DNA of 64,000 nucleotides from an uncultured Oceanospirillaceae bacterium. GTDB lineage: Bacteria > Pseudomonadota > Gammaproteobacteria > Pseudomonadales > Balneatricaceae. A program made the translations under genes and the position numbers. The stretch is taken from positions 53,491-117,490 of the forward strand of contig CAJXNY010000011.1 of assembly GCA_913057435.1 (NCBI GenBank). The letters run 5' to 3'. This document shows, piece by piece, positions 16,930-26,533 of the stretch (positions within the stretch are counted from its first letter, which is position 1; each line of letters begins with the position of its first letter). The notes under the pieces are model-generated. The model made no database searches, had not been told where the DNA came from, and saw only the letters and a list, made by a program, of their open reading frames with translations.

Positions 16930-18288
16930 TTAGTCGTGGGCCTGATGACTGAACCAGCGGTTATGTCGGCACAGCCACCCGTACACCAGAGCACCGCTCA
17001 GGCCGCGGGCCAGGAAGAGCGCAATAAAGGCCAGCCAGAGGCCATGGTTACCCAGTGGCTGGCTCAGATACCAGACGGGCAGATAGACCCCGAACACGGA
17101 TAGCAGCATGGTGTGCTGCATCGCTTTGACCTGTGTAGTGCCAATAAAAATGCCATCCAGCAGAAAACTCCAGACCCCGCAGACTGGCAGTAGCCAGATC
17201 CATGGCAGATAACTGAGCGCAGCCTGCTGTACCGGCTCGATACTGGTCAGCAGCTGGATAATCAAGCTCCCTCCCAGCCAGAACACCAGGGTGAAACCGG
17301 CGGCGGCCACCAGTGCCCATTGTAACGCGGCCATGTTTGCGCGGTAGAAACCGTCGCGGTCACGGGCCCCGGTAAAGCGTCCGGCCAGGGCTTCACAGGC
17401 ATGGGCAAAGCCGTCCAGGCCATTGGAAATAATCAGCAGAAAATTGAGCAGCACGGCGTTGGCAGACAGTATCACTGTGCTTTGCTGGGCGCCCTGGGCG
17501 GTGAAAAAGGCCAGCGCAAACAGGATTGCCAGAGTACGGACAAACAGATAACGGTTGAGCACAATCAGCTGATAATAGTCGGCCCAGCGCCACAGCCGTT
17601 GCCGTTCCAGCTGGCCGCTGGTGCGGCGCAGAATACGGCGGCTGAGGTAGAGCCCCAGTGCCAGAGACAGGTATTCGGCGATGACCGTGGCCGCAGCGAT
17701 GCCGTCAGCAAACATCCCCAGCCCGTATACGGCGATGATATCCAGCAGCATATTGCTGAGGTTGGTGACCAGTAACAGCAGCAGCGGGATACGGGTGTTC
17801 TGGTTGCCAACAAACCAGCCCAGCAGGGCATAGTTACAGAGTACTGCCGGTGCCCCGAGAATACGCCACTGAGCATATTGGCGGGCCTCGGCGGTAACCT
17901 CAGGGGCGGCGTCCATCAGTTGCAGCGCCAGCTCGATGATCGGCGTCTGCAGCACCAGGATAAATAGCCCAATCACGCTGCCCATCACCAGTGACTGGGC
18001 CAGCAGGCGGCGGTTCTTCGTCCCGTCTTCTTCGCCAAAGGCCTGGGCTGTCATCCCGGTGGTGCCCATACGCAGGAAGCCGAAGGCCCAGTACAGAATA
18101 GAAAAAATCATCGCGCCAATGGCGACCGCGGCCAGGTGCTGGCCATCTGGCAGGTGGCCGATCACCGCCGTATCGACCAGACCCAGCAAGGGCACGGTGA
18201 TGCTGGATAGCATCAGTGGCCAGGCCAGCGCCCAGACTTCGCGGTGCTGGGCGGCGCTGGGTTGATAGCGACGCAGTGTCTGAATCAT
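16930..18288 (-). CDS. MATE family efflux transporter (DinF-like)
   Basis: A 452-residue inner-membrane protein with about twelve hydrophobic segments arranged as two similar halves. Features typical of the DinF branch of MATE exporters are [24 protein letters not shown] at the start of helix 1 (read as two adjacent motifs, WPLMLSS and [14 protein letters not shown]) and [15 protein letters not shown] in the second half. These proteins export drugs or metabolites in exchange for sodium or protons; the substrate is unknown. The ATG at 18288 overlaps the last bases of znuB, so it is probably transcribed with the zinc operon. The frame is open 31 codons further upstream but only across znuB. Confidence 0.9.
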   Translation of the reverse strand: MIQTLRRYQPSAAQHREVWALAWPLMLSSITVPLLGLVDTAVIGHLPDGQHLAAVAIGAMIFSILYWAFGFLRMGTTGMTAQAFGEEDGTKNRRLLAQSLVMGSVIGLFILVLQTPIIELALQLMDAAPEVTAEARQYAQWRILGAPAVLCNYALLGWFVGNQNTRIPLLLLLVTNLSNMLLDIIAVYGLGMFADGIAAATVIAEYLSLALGLYLSRRILRRTSGQLERQRLWRWADYYQLIVLNRYLFVRTLAILFALAFFTAQGAQQSTVILSANAVLLNFLLIISNGLDGFAHACEALAGRFTGARDRDGFYRANMAALQWALVAAAGFTLVFWLGGSLIIQLLTSIEPVQQAALSYLPWIWLLPVCGVWSFLLDGIFIGTTQVKAMQHTMLLSVFGVYLPVWYLSQPLGNHGLWLAFIALFLARGLSGALVYGWLCRHNRWFSHQAHD

Positions 18289-19079
18289 TGGGGTTTGCGA
18301 ATGGGCAGCGAGTACAGCAGGATAAATTGCAGCGTCGCCATTACCACGATAGAGGGGCCGGCCGGAGTGTCGGCATGCCATGAGGCGGTGAGGCCCAGAA
18401 TCACTGCGCTGCAGCCCAGGATTCCTGCGCCAATGGCCATCTGTTCCGGGCTGACTGCCAGTCGGCGGGCGGAGGCGGCCGGGATGATCAGCAGGGCGGT
18501 GATCAGCAGAATGCCGACGATTTTCATCGCTACCGCAATAACCACTGCAATCAGCAGCATCAATGCCAGTCGTACCCGTGCCACGGGCACGCCTTCCACC
18601 TGGGCCAGTTCTTCGTTGATGGTGATGGCCAGCAGTGGCTGCCAGAGTTTGTACAGCAACCCCAGAATCAGCACACCACCGCCGTAGATCCAGTACAGAT
18701 CGTCGCGTGAGACGGCCAGCAGATCACCAAACAGGTAGGCCATCAGGTCGAGCCGGACATTATCCAGCAGCGAGACGGCAACCAGTCCCAGTGACAGCGA
18801 GCTGTGCGCCATGATGCCCAGCAGGGTATCGGTGGCCACCACGCGCTGACGTTGCAGCGCCACCAGGATCAGCGCCAGCAGTACACAGCCTGCAATCACT
18901 GCCAGATTGAGGTTGATCTGTAGCAGCAGTCCCAGTGCGACCCCCAGCAGGGCGGAGTGGGCCAGGGTATCGCCAAAGTAGGCCATCCGTCGCCACACCA
19001 CAAAGGCCCCTAGCGGCCCGGCAATGGCGGCTACGCCGAGTCCGCCGAGCAGGGCGTACAGCAGAAAATCACTCAGCAC
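18285..19079 (-). CDS. znuB: Zinc ABC transporter permease ZnuB
   Basis: A 264-residue inner-membrane permease with about eight transmembrane segments and the family motifs [38 protein letters not shown] and [15 protein letters not shown]. It forms the channel through which ZnuA-delivered Zn2+ crosses the inner membrane. The GTG start at 19079 is chosen because the product then begins [13 protein letters not shown], like other ZnuB proteins, with a GGAG ribosome site. A longer open frame would read through the His-rich end of znuC. It overlaps znuC by 11 bases. Confidence 0.95.
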   Translation of the reverse strand: MLSDFLLYALLGGLGVAAIAGPLGAFVVWRRMAYFGDTLAHSALLGVALGLLLQINLNLAVIAGCVLLALILVALQRQRVVATDTLLGIMAHSSLSLGLVAVSLLDNVRLDLMAYLFGDLLAVSRDDLYWIYGGGVLILGLLYKLWQPLLAITINEELAQVEGVPVARVRLALMLLIAVVIAVAMKIVGILLITALLIIPAASARRLAVSPEQMAIGAGILGCSAVILGLTASWHADTPAGPSIVVMATLQFILLYSLPIRKPQ

Positions 19080-19839
19080 AGCAGTTATCTCCGGACTTGT
19101 TGATGACATCGCCGTGACCATCGTGGCGGTGGTTATGGTGGTGGCTGTACAACGCCAGTGCCTGGGCACCCTTGACGCCGAACAGATCATTGAATGAGGG
19201 ATCGTTACTGACCTGTTCCGGGTGACCGGAGCAGCAGACATGGTGGTTCAGGCAGATCACATGGTCGGTACTGGACATCACCAGATGCAGATCATGGGAG
19301 ATCATCAGCACCCCACAGCCGCGCTGTTTGCGGATGCGGGCGATCAGCTCGTACAGCTCGACCTGACCGTTGATATCGACCCCCTGCACCGGCTCGTCCA
19401 GTACCAGCAGGTTAGGGTCGCGCAACAGGGCGCGCGCCAGCAGCACGCGCTGGATTTCGCCGCCGGACAGGCTGTGTATCGATTGTTTGTACAGTGCGGC
19501 GGCACCGACATCGGCCAGCGCGCTTATCAGGCTGTCTTTATGGCTGATGCCCGAGGTGCGCAAAAAGCGCTCGACCGTCAGCGGAAAAGTGCGATCAATC
19601 TGCAGTTTCTGCGGCATATAGCCGATGCGCAGATTGTCCCGCCGCCAGACGGTGCCACTGCTGGCCTTGATCAGGCCGAGTACCACCCGCACCAGGGTGG
19701 TTTTACCGGCTCCGTTGGGGCCGATCAGTGTGGTGATACAGTCGTTGTGTAGCGGCAGGCTGATATTTTGCAGCACGTGATTGTCGCCGAAGCGAACGTT
19801 CACCTGGTCCAGCCGGATCAGATCGTTGTGGGTAGCCAT
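19069..19839 (-). CDS. znuC: Zinc ABC transporter ATP-binding protein ZnuC
   Basis: A 256-residue ABC ATPase. Walker A GPNGAGKT is at 40-47, the signature LSGGEIQRV is near 136, Walker B is LLVLDEP and the switch His lies in MISHDLH. A histidine-rich tail ([13 protein letters not shown]) may bind metal or buffer zinc, as in other ZnuC proteins. It powers ZnuB. It overlaps zur at its start (TGATG), so zur, znuC and znuB form one transcript. Confidence 0.96.
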   Translation of the reverse strand: MATHNDLIRLDQVNVRFGDNHVLQNISLPLHNDCITTLIGPNGAGKTTLVRVVLGLIKASSGTVWRRDNLRIGYMPQKLQIDRTFPLTVERFLRTSGISHKDSLISALADVGAAALYKQSIHSLSGGEIQRVLLARALLRDPNLLVLDEPVQGVDINGQVELYELIARIRKQRGCGVLMISHDLHLVMSSTDHVICLNHHVCCSGHPEQVSNDPSFNDLFGVKGAQALALYSHHHNHRHDGHGDVINKSGDNCCAE

Positions 19840-20327
19840 CAGGCGTTTTTATCTCGACAGTTAGGGCACAGGCCGCTGATTTCGATGGTTTGCTGGCGGA
19901 CGGCAAAGCCCATGGCCTGCGCTTCCTGTTGCACCGTGTTGATGATGCTATCGGCCGCCAGCTCGACCACGGTGCGGCAGCTCTCACAGATAAGGAAACA
20001 GCCGTCATGGGCTTCGTCCGGTGACGGGCAGCCGATAAAGGCGTTGAGTGAGGCGATGCGATGTACCAGCCCCTGGGCCTGCAGAAAGTCCAGCGCCCGG
20101 TAAACCGTGGGCGGCGCAGAATTAAAGCCTGCTTCTGCCAGTGCGGGCAGCAGCTCGTACGCCCCCAGTGGCCTGTGGCTCTGCCATATCAATCGCAGTA
20201 CCAGCTCACGGATTGCGGTTAGCCGTTGCTTGCGGGCTTTGCACAGGCTGCGTGCCTGGCCCAGCGCCTGCTCGATACAGTGGCTGTGATTGTGTTCATG
20301 GTGATAGGCGATGGACTGATGGGTCAT
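19839..20327 (-). CDS. zur: Zinc uptake regulator Zur (Fur family)
   Basis: A 162-residue Fur-family repressor. A His-rich N-terminus (HHEHNHSH) is followed by a winged helix ([25 protein letters not shown]) and a dimerisation/metal domain. Two cysteine pairs, CESC (114-117) and CPNC (154-157), form the structural zinc site. It represses znuA and the zur-znuCB operon when zinc is ample. The start at 20327 gives a normal length; the longer open frame would run across the promoter. It is the first gene of the zinc transport operon, divergent from znuA. Confidence 0.95.
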   Translation of the reverse strand: MTHQSIAYHHEHNHSHCIEQALGQARSLCKARKQRLTAIRELVLRLIWQSHRPLGAYELLPALAEAGFNSAPPTVYRALDFLQAQGLVHRIASLNAFIGCPSPDEAHDGCFLICESCRTVVELAADSIINTVQQEAQAMGFAVRQQTIEISGLCPNCRDKNA

Positions 20328-20346
20328 GGCTACGATCTGAAACTTT

Positions 20347-20366
20347 AATGTTATAGTATAACCATT
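20347..20366. promoter_or_regulatory. Zur box
   Basis: A near-perfect palindrome, AATGTTATA-G-TATAACCATT, matches the known gammaproteobacterial Zur operator (core TGTTATANTATAACA). It sits in the 133-bp gap between divergent zur and znuA, so one site can repress both transcripts when zinc is bound. Confidence 0.93.
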
Positions 20367-20460
20367 GTCGTTAACTGAAGCACCAGGTGTCCAGCTGCTC
20401 TGACGATGGCAGGGCTGGTAAATACGTTGGCGTGTGCGCCTGAATTTTGAGTACCAGAAA

Positions 20461-21396
20461 ATGAAGTTTAAAGGTTTTTGTGCAGCACTGCTGCTTTCTC
20501 TGTCCGGCCTGTCGCAGGCGGGTGACATCAACGTGGTCACCTCGGTGAAACCATTACAGCTGATCGCGGCGGCGGTGCTGGGTGAACTGGCCCAGCCACA
20601 GGTGCTGATTCCGCCGGGGGCGTCACCGCATCATTATGCGCTGAAGCCTTCAGACCGACGTAAACTGGCACAGGCGGATCTGCTGATGTGGGTGGGGCCG
20701 GATCTGGAGCTGTTTTTGCAGAAAAGCCTGGTCAGCAGCAAAGTAGCAACGCTGACGTTGTTGCCTGCGGATGCACATGCCGATGAGTCGGCAGCAGAAC
20801 ATGCGGCCCATACAGATGAGCCTGATCAGCATGAAGGTGATCATGACGAGCATGACCATGGCGGTGTTGATCCACATCTATGGCTGGACCCGATGCAGGC
20901 GTTGCAGGCCGCTCAGCAACTCACGGCTCGGTTGAGCCAGCTCTACCCGCAACACCAGGGGCAGCTTGAAGCCAACCTGTTGAAGTTCAGCCGTCGGCTT
21001 ATTCAGGTTGATCAGCAGCTGGCGGCGGATCTGTTACCGCTGCAGGGTAAGGGCTTTTTTGTTTTCCACGATGCCTACGGCCGCTTTATGGATCGCTACC
21101 AGTTGAAGATGCTGGGGGCCTTTACTGTTGACCCGGGTCGTCCGGTGGGCACGCGTCACCTGAGTAATATTCGTGATCAGTTACAGGCCAATGCCGCGGT
21201 CTGCGTGTTTGGTGAACCACAGTTTAAAGCGGCAGTGGTGAAAGCGGTGGTGGATGATCTGCCGGTTGGCTACGGCGAGCTGGACCCGCTGGCGCTGGAT
21301 GCAACGGTGTCGCCCCGGGGCTATACCGAGTATTTGCAGCAGCTGGGCACTCAGGTCAGTCGCTGTCTGAAAACTGAACAGCTGGTAACACATTGA
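20461..21396 (+). CDS. znuA: Zinc ABC transporter periplasmic binding protein ZnuA
   Basis: A 311-residue periplasmic zinc-binding protein. A signal peptide (about 1-20, ending SQA) is followed by NVVTSVKPLQL and the zinc ligands in the ASPHHYALKP and DPHLWLDP regions. Between them lies the typical His/Asp/Glu-rich loop (residues about 109-140), thought to gather zinc for transfer. The ATG at 20461 is used because the signal peptide starts there; the frame is open nine codons further upstream. It is divergent from zur and controlled by the Zur box between them. Confidence 0.95.
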   Translation: MKFKGFCAALLLSLSGLSQAGDINVVTSVKPLQLIAAAVLGELAQPQVLIPPGASPHHYALKPSDRRKLAQADLLMWVGPDLELFLQKSLVSSKVATLTLLPADAHADESAAEHAAHTDEPDQHEGDHDEHDHGGVDPHLWLDPMQALQAAQQLTARLSQLYPQHQGQLEANLLKFSRRLIQVDQQLAADLLPLQGKGFFVFHDAYGRFMDRYQLKMLGAFTVDPGRPVGTRHLSNIRDQLQANAAVCVFGEPQFKAAVVKAVVDDLPVGYGELDPLALDATVSPRGYTEYLQQLGTQVSRCLKTEQLVTH

Positions 21397-21403
21397 TAGA
21401 TAA

Positions 21404-21436
21404 GGCGCAGCTTTCGTTGCGCCGTTGCCGGTTTTT
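21404..21436 (+). terminator. Weak terminator after znuA
   Basis: GGCGCA (21404-21409) pairs with TGCGCC (21418-21423); a run of five T begins eight bases later. The gap between stem and T-run makes this only a possible terminator. Confidence 0.4.
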
Positions 21437-21459
21437 ATTCAAAAAAGTTTAAAAAGTGC

Positions 21460-21488
21460 TTTACAGGCTGGCGGTGCATGGATACTAT
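21460..21488 (+). promoter_or_regulatory. Sigma-70 promoter of tRNA-Leu
   Basis: TTTACA (21460-21465), a 17-base spacer and TACTAT (21483-21488) form a good -35/-10 pair. The -10 box ends 16 bases before the tRNA, with a C-run in between. Confidence 0.75.
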
Positions 21489-21504
21489 TCCCCCCGCTTT
21501 CGAT

Positions 21505-21591
21505 GCAGATGTGGTGGAATTGGTAGACACGCTAGCTTCAGGTGCTAGTGCTCGCAAGGGCGTGGGAGTTCGAGTCTCCCCATCTGCACCA
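21505..21591 (+). tRNA. tRNA-Leu (anticodon CAG)
   Basis: An 87-nt tRNA with encoded CCA. The acceptor GCAGATG pairs with CATCTGC at the 3' end. The anticodon stem CTAGC/GCTAG encloses the loop TTCAGGT, giving anticodon CAG. A long variable arm (TGCTCGCAAGGGCG) marks it as class II, and GTTCGAGTC forms the T loop. It reads CUG leucine codons, which are heavily used in this window. Confidence 0.97.
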
Positions 21592-21652
21592 ATTATTAAC
21601 TGAATTCAGTAGTAGTTGGTGCAGCAACATACAGATAGATGTTCCAAAGAGG

Positions 21653-21674
21653 CCAGCGCATGCTGGTTTTTTTT
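21653..21674 (+). terminator. Terminator of tRNA-Leu
   Basis: CCAGC, GCAT, GCTGG followed by eight T. It is the first good terminator after the tRNA on the plus strand and lies just before the convergent usher gene. Confidence 0.8.
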
Positions 21675-21767
21675 CGTCTGGAATTTACCCTCTGCGTTTA
21701 TCCTGCGCCTATCGGCTTCCTTGCTTTGTTCACTCCGTGTTGTAAACAACCGCCGCAGGCCTGGGGA

Positions 21768-24700
21768 TTATCCGTTGCCAGAAGGGCCGGTGAATTGCTT
21801 TTGTATGCTGCGTACACTGCGTATCCATGGCTTGTTTTTACGCATAGTGGCGGATAACTGGCTGGCGGCACTGAGTGCTTGCTGTCGATCAGGGTAGATA
21901 CCCTGTAACAGCACGAACCAGTCACGGTTGTGTTTGCGAGTTCGGTAATAGCGAGTGTTCTTCAAATTGTGACGTTCAGTGAAGTTCTTCAGACTGTGTG
22001 CCTGATAGCCAGCCATCAGTTGTACAGCGTAATGGTTGGCCGGCTGTGCGTTTAGCCATTGTTGCTCAATACGTAATGGTTTGTCTGGCTTGTCACTGGG
22101 CGATAGCTGTTCAGGCTTGTTCTTGCCTGCAGAGGATCTCTGTTGTGTTGATGCCGCGCTTACCACGCTTTTACTGTATAGCACGGTGGTGCCGATATTG
22201 ACGTCTGTACTATGTGCGGGGGCAATAACAGATTGTGGTGATGGTATCGATAAATCTGTTTCGTTCAGCGAATTGTCGTCTGTCTTCACGTGATAGCTCC
22301 CCGGTACGACACCCTCAAATAGAAACTCGCCATCTGAGCCGGATGCGGTGGAGGCTACGACTGCGCTTTGTGTGTTGGTCAGCAGCATACGGACGGATGC
22401 GATAGGCTGTTGCCCGTTGCTGTTGCCAGCGAAAATTCGGCCCCTTATTGTGCTGACGGCTACTGCTGCTGTCGGGGTGCTTCGTGCCGGGGCGGCATGT
22501 ACGACGCTTCTGCTGTACAGCACGGTTGTGCCAATGTTAATTACGCCACCGTCCATCGTTGCGATAACCGGCTGTGATGTCGGCCGGGACAGGCCTTTTT
22601 TGTTTAGTAACTCCCGGTCGGCCTGCACGCGGTATTTGCCTGGCGGCACATTTTCAAACAGGAACATGCCATCAAATTCCGACCAGGCGGTGGCGATTTT
22701 TTCACCCTGCTCGTTGACCAGTAGCATGCGGGTTGATTTGATCGGGTACTGGCCGTCATTATCACCGGTGAACATCCGGCCCTCAACTTCACTCACGGCA
22801 ATCACCGGCAGCTCCAGCTCAGCCCTGGCACCCGTATGCATATAGATAGGGGCGGGTGATTCGCGAAGTTGCCAGAAAGGATCTTCCAGCGTGGAATCGT
22901 CGATACCTAATGTGACGGGGCGAAAAGTTGGCAGGTTGCGTAGCTGGAGTTTGCCTGTGCTATTGGTCTGGAGGTCGCTGTTTATACCGGAGCCGGTCAG
23001 GCTTATACCAGTGAGAGGCTGGTCGCCCGTGCTGAAGGTACCGCTGTTGTCTTTGTCCAGGAATACCCGGGTATTGAGTGTACTGCTTTTGCTGCTGGAC
23101 TGGGCGCTGAGCCAGGGGCGCTGGCGGACGTCATCGAAGCCTGTGCTGAAATTGATGGCGGCACCTACTCGCCAGGCATTCTTGTCATCGGTGCTGGCGC
23201 GCAGCGTCAGATTGGCCTGGTCCAGTTTCCATGTGAAGTTATCCTGGAGCGACCAGCTGTCATTGGAGCCTGGCGAATAGGACAGTCGCAGCAAGTTGTG
23301 CTGTCGGCTGTTTATCTTATTGCGCAGGCTGCCGGAGACTGAGTTTAGTAGTGCACCATCGTTATTCAGGTTGTAGTTCAATACCGCAGATATACCGCCG
23401 TGGGAGGTCGAGCGACTGGCGCTGAGGGAGCCTGGCAAGTTGACGCCAGCTGTTCCTGATTTCTTATTTAAGGTCTGGCTCTGAGTCAGGTTGATGCCTG
23501 CCAGCTGGGTTGACAGACGACCGCTCAGCTCATAGCGATCAGCAGCATTGAGCAGTACTTCCTGTTTTGCGGCCAGGCCGTAACTAATGAAACGATCGGT
23601 TTTTAAATGGCCGTTGAGCCTGAGCTGAGTATCGTATCTGAGTGGGCTGCTGGTCGAATTTTTTTCACTGATAAAGTCATCAAAGTAGCGGTGTTGCAGG
23701 CTGATGCTCTGGTTGCCCAGGGTTGAGCGTAATGATAACAGAGCAGCATTACCGCCTTCGCTGTCATGGCTGAAAGCTGTCTGGATGAACGCGTTACTCA
23801 GGGACAGGTCGCTGCTAAGGGAGAGGTAGTTGTGCTCGGTTGACTGGTCGTTTTCGGTGCGGTCAAGATGGTTCCAGGCGGCCCCGATGGACCAGTTATT
23901 GGTCAGTCCATAGTTCCATTCTGCACGAATGTCGCTGTTGATGCGCGGGTCTTTGATCGCTGTTTGCTCGCCGAACAGCCGATTGTTTTTCTCGTCGATG
24001 GCGTAAAAGGCATAGCTGTAATTGCCGGGTAGCAGCAGGCTGTTGCCGATGTAGCTGGAACTGCGCTCGATACGTGTCTGGCCCTGGGGGCCGAACAGGC
24101 GAACCTCGAAGTTATTGCTGCCATACCAGAGTTCGACGTCCTCGAATCGGTAGATGCCATCGCTGCTTGTGGTCTGGAATGTCAGCAGGCTGCCATTGCG
24201 GTACAGCTCTGCCTCCCAGTCGGGAGGGGCGTCACCTTCAATGACGGTGCTGGTGTAGCGAGTACTCTGCTGGGTAGTCGAGCTGGTCAGAGCGACACCA
24301 ACACCGTTGCCGCCGCTGGATATCAGCGAGTCACCGGGGAGGGACAGGTCGCCCAGCTGATAGCTGAACAGGCCGCCTGGCAGGCGCTGGTCCGGTGTGC
24401 TGGCATAACGGGACAGGTTGAAACGGATGTTCGGGCTGCTGGTCTGGTCATTATAATTGTAGCTCAGGAATGCCGCATGCTTGAGCAGGTCGCCGCTGGC
24501 GCTCAGTGATGTTGTCAGGGTGTTCGTACTGTCTGTTCCGTCAAACGCGGAGTCAAGTGTCAGATCCAGGGTTGGGTAACTGGCCCAGTGGTAGCGGTCT
24601 TCACGGTAGCGAATGGGGGTGTTATCTGGCAGATGGCCTGACGGCAGCCTCCGGCTCTTCTGTCGCTTAAGTTTCTGCTGTAAAGGGAGGGGCTCATCGC

Positions 24701-25154
24701 TGCTGAGGGTGAGCCGCATATCGGAAAAATTTAAGGCCAGGTGAATCGGAAACCACTGCTCCAGCAGCGGTTGTGGGACATACAGATCACCGTTCCGTTT
24801 TATAATGCCGTTGCTTTTCGGCAGGTCATGTTTAATGCCGGCAATCATGACAGTGCGACTGGCCAGATCCAGGCTGAAAGTGCGTTCAGGGGTGATAAAC
24901 CAGCCGTCGGCAGTGCGCTTCTCGGCGTCCACCGTCAGTGAGAAACTGAGCAGGCTGGCTAGCTCTTCCAGGGGCAAAAACAGTTGAGGATCAAGGCTGT
25001 AGACGAACAGGCTATCGGATAGCAGTTGCTGTTCGAGCTGCAGTTCAACAATGATCAGATCGTCTTCGGTTGGCTCGAGCGGTACTGGTTCAGCAATGGC
25101 TGGCAGGTTCAGCATAAGCAGAAGGAGCAGATAGAAGATACGGACTGATAGCAT
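21768..25154 (-). CDS. Outer-membrane usher-like protein with B-type repeats and C-terminal SPOR domain
   Basis: An 1128-residue exported protein. In order: signal peptide (about 1-21); periplasmic N-domain (to about 160); a long run of alternating beta strands fitting an outer-membrane barrel with an inserted plug-like segment (APPDWEAELYRNGSLL); an SdrD/Cna-B-like segment near 698 (DKDNSGTFSTGDQPLTG); two tandem repeats of about 112 residues starting near 788 and 901; and a SPOR domain at about 1040-1122 (HYAVQLMAGYQ, WFVLLQGIYPDR). It follows the chaperone and two DUF4402 subunits in one operon, so an usher for a spore-coat-U-like fimbria is the best reading. SPOR domains bind peptidoglycan lacking stem peptides; I know of no typical usher with one. 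Confidence 0.8.
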   Translation of the reverse strand: MLSVRIFYLLLLLMLNLPAIAEPVPLEPTEDDLIIVELQLEQQLLSDSLFVYSLDPQLFLPLEELASLLSFSLTVDAEKRTADGWFITPERTFSLDLASRTVMIAGIKHDLPKSNGIIKRNGDLYVPQPLLEQWFPIHLALNFSDMRLTLSSDEPLPLQQKLKRQKSRRLPSGHLPDNTPIRYREDRYHWASYPTLDLTLDSAFDGTDSTNTLTTSLSASGDLLKHAAFLSYNYNDQTSSPNIRFNLSRYASTPDQRLPGGLFSYQLGDLSLPGDSLISSGGNGVGVALTSSTTQQSTRYTSTVIEGDAPPDWEAELYRNGSLLTFQTTSSDGIYRFEDVELWYGSNNFEVRLFGPQGQTRIERSSSYIGNSLLLPGNYSYAFYAIDEKNNRLFGEQTAIKDPRINSDIRAEWNYGLTNNWSIGAAWNHLDRTENDQSTEHNYLSLSSDLSLSNAFIQTAFSHDSEGGNAALLSLRSTLGNQSISLQHRYFDDFISEKNSTSSPLRYDTQLRLNGHLKTDRFISYGLAAKQEVLLNAADRYELSGRLSTQLAGINLTQSQTLNKKSGTAGVNLPGSLSASRSTSHGGISAVLNYNLNNDGALLNSVSGSLRNKINSRQHNLLRLSYSPGSNDSWSLQDNFTWKLDQANLTLRASTDDKNAWRVGAAINFSTGFDDVRQRPWLSAQSSSKSSTLNTRVFLDKDNSGTFSTGDQPLTGISLTGSGINSDLQTNSTGKLQLRNLPTFRPVTLGIDDSTLEDPFWQLRESPAPIYMHTGARAELELPVIAVSEVEGRMFTGDNDGQYPIKSTRMLLVNEQGEKIATAWSEFDGMFLFENVPPGKYRVQADRELLNKKGLSRPTSQPVIATMDGGVINIGTTVLYSRSVVHAAPARSTPTAAVAVSTIRGRIFAGNSNGQQPIASVRMLLTNTQSAVVASTASGSDGEFLFEGVVPGSYHVKTDDNSLNETDLSIPSPQSVIAPAHSTDVNIGTTVLYSKSVVSAASTQQRSSAGKNKPEQLSPSDKPDKPLRIEQQWLNAQPANHYAVQLMAGYQAHSLKNFTERHNLKNTRYYRTRKHNRDWFVLLQGIYPDRQQALSAASQLSATMRKNKPWIRSVRSIQKQFTGPSGNG

Positions 25155-25267
25155 ACTGCTCCGGTGATCTGGCCCTGCCGGGGTTCCTGTGTCTGGGCAT
25201 GGGTAGTCTGTAAATTTGAGGGTGCTCTGTCACTCTTTACCGACCTGACCGCTCGTTAAATGAGCGG

Positions 25268-26086
25268 TCAGGGGGAGAACATCAGCTCAGCACGTTCATT
25301 ACCACCGTATTTGGGTCGTTCCTGAAACACCACTTTGAGATGGCTGTATTGCTGCAGCGGAATATTTTTCGGTAATTCCAGCTGAACTTCGCGTTCATTG
25401 AGAGGGGGGTAGAGGGCGAGTCCCTTTTGCTCAAATAAGGTTGTGCCGCTATCGGTAGTGCTCTGCAATCCAGATACCTGAAAATCACCATACAGTGAGC
25501 GGTTACCCGTGCGGTTCAGAGTCAGGCGCAGCACCTGGCGTTTGTCTTGTTGAATCAGTGCGGGATCGCTCAGAGCGGCGGTAGCGAAGGTGCGGCCGTG
25601 GCGAATAATGACGGGAATACTGAACTCAAAGGTGGGTCTGAATTGGGTACTGATCTGACTGGTATTGCTTTGCCTGGTCAGGTTTTCCGGTTCGCTCCGA
25701 AAGACCAGGTGACTGCGGTATTCACCGTCAGCCAGGTTGGCAGGTTTGCGCAGTGCCAGCCGGACCCGCTGGCTTTGCTGAGGTGCCAGTGTAACGCGAC
25801 GGGGTGAAAAGCGGATCATAGTGGCCGCGCTCCAGGCCGGCTGTGCATCCGAAGCTATTTTTTTCACGGTGCCATTGTCGGTCATGCTTTTTTCGCGAAA
25901 AAATACCCGGTAGCTACCCGTACTGTCGCCCGCATTTTTCAGATGAACGGAAGCGCTACGCTCTCGTCCCTCTACTACCACGCGTGGGGTGGTAATCATC
26001 AGCGAGCTTTGCGCCTGACTGTGCAGGCTGGGCAACAGAGTGCACAGCAGGGTAAAAGTAAGGGCGTGAGGTCTGAATTGGGTCAT
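25268..26086 (-). CDS. Periplasmic fimbrial chaperone
   Basis: A 272-residue protein with a signal peptide (about 1-25) and two immunoglobulin-like domains. The first domain holds STGSYRVFFREK and RFSPRRVTLAPQQSQRVRLALRKP, the F1-G1 region that completes pilin subunits by strand exchange; the second has SIPVIIRHG. This is the chaperone type paired with spore-coat-U/DUF4402 subunits. It lies between the subunit gene (overlapping by one base) and the usher gene, as in a normal chaperone/usher operon. Confidence 0.88.
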   Translation of the reverse strand: MTQFRPHALTFTLLCTLLPSLHSQAQSSLMITTPRVVVEGRERSASVHLKNAGDSTGSYRVFFREKSMTDNGTVKKIASDAQPAWSAATMIRFSPRRVTLAPQQSQRVRLALRKPANLADGEYRSHLVFRSEPENLTRQSNTSQISTQFRPTFEFSIPVIIRHGRTFATAALSDPALIQQDKRQVLRLTLNRTGNRSLYGDFQVSGLQSTTDSGTTLFEQKGLALYPPLNEREVQLELPKNIPLQQYSHLKVVFQERPKYGGNERAELMFSP

Positions 26087-26529
26087 TAGTTACTGTCTAC
26101 CTGGATGGTATAGATAAAATCGGTTGGGTTACCAGCGGTGGGAGTCGCGCCACCGGTGCTTAAAAATCCGCCGATCTGTAGCGTAAAGCGGCCGTCAGCA
26201 TCAGCACTAACGGTGGCGCTGGGGCTGCCGTTAACCAGTAACGGCTGGTAGCTGATCTGGTTTGAAGGCCCGGCCGGTGGGAATAGCGTGACGGTGTAGG
26301 TTTGATTGGCAGTGGCACTGATTGTGATATCACCCAGTGTGCCTGTACTGTCCAGACAAGCCATTCCGCTTAACCCAGTGCCCCCGATATTGAACGTACA
26401 GTCGCTGTGCGTCAGGCCCAGGACTCGACCAAAGTTGACCGGGGTACTGGCACTAAAGGTGGATTCTGCTGCCAGGAAGGTGCTGGCAGTCGCCAGCACC
26501 CCCGTTAGCAACAGATGAATGCTATTCAC
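26086..26529 (-). CDS. DUF4402 / spore-coat-U-like fimbrial subunit
   Basis: A 147-residue exported protein: signal peptide to about residue 20 (AAES), then a beta-rich domain with an early STPVNFGRVLG strand, a Cys pair (about 44 and 58) and a C-terminal FIYTIQVDSN strand. This matches DUF4402 subunits of chaperone/usher fimbriae. Its stop overlaps the chaperone start by one base, so it is cotranslated with it. It could be the tip or a minor subunit, with the preceding gene the main one; that order is inferred. Confidence 0.8.
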   Translation of the reverse strand: MNSIHLLLTGVLATASTFLAAESTFSASTPVNFGRVLGLTHSDCTFNIGGTGLSGMACLDSTGTLGDITISATANQTYTVTLFPPAGPSNQISYQPLLVNGSPSATVSADADGRFTLQIGGFLSTGGATPTAGNPTDFIYTIQVDSN

Positions 26530-26533
26530 GCTG

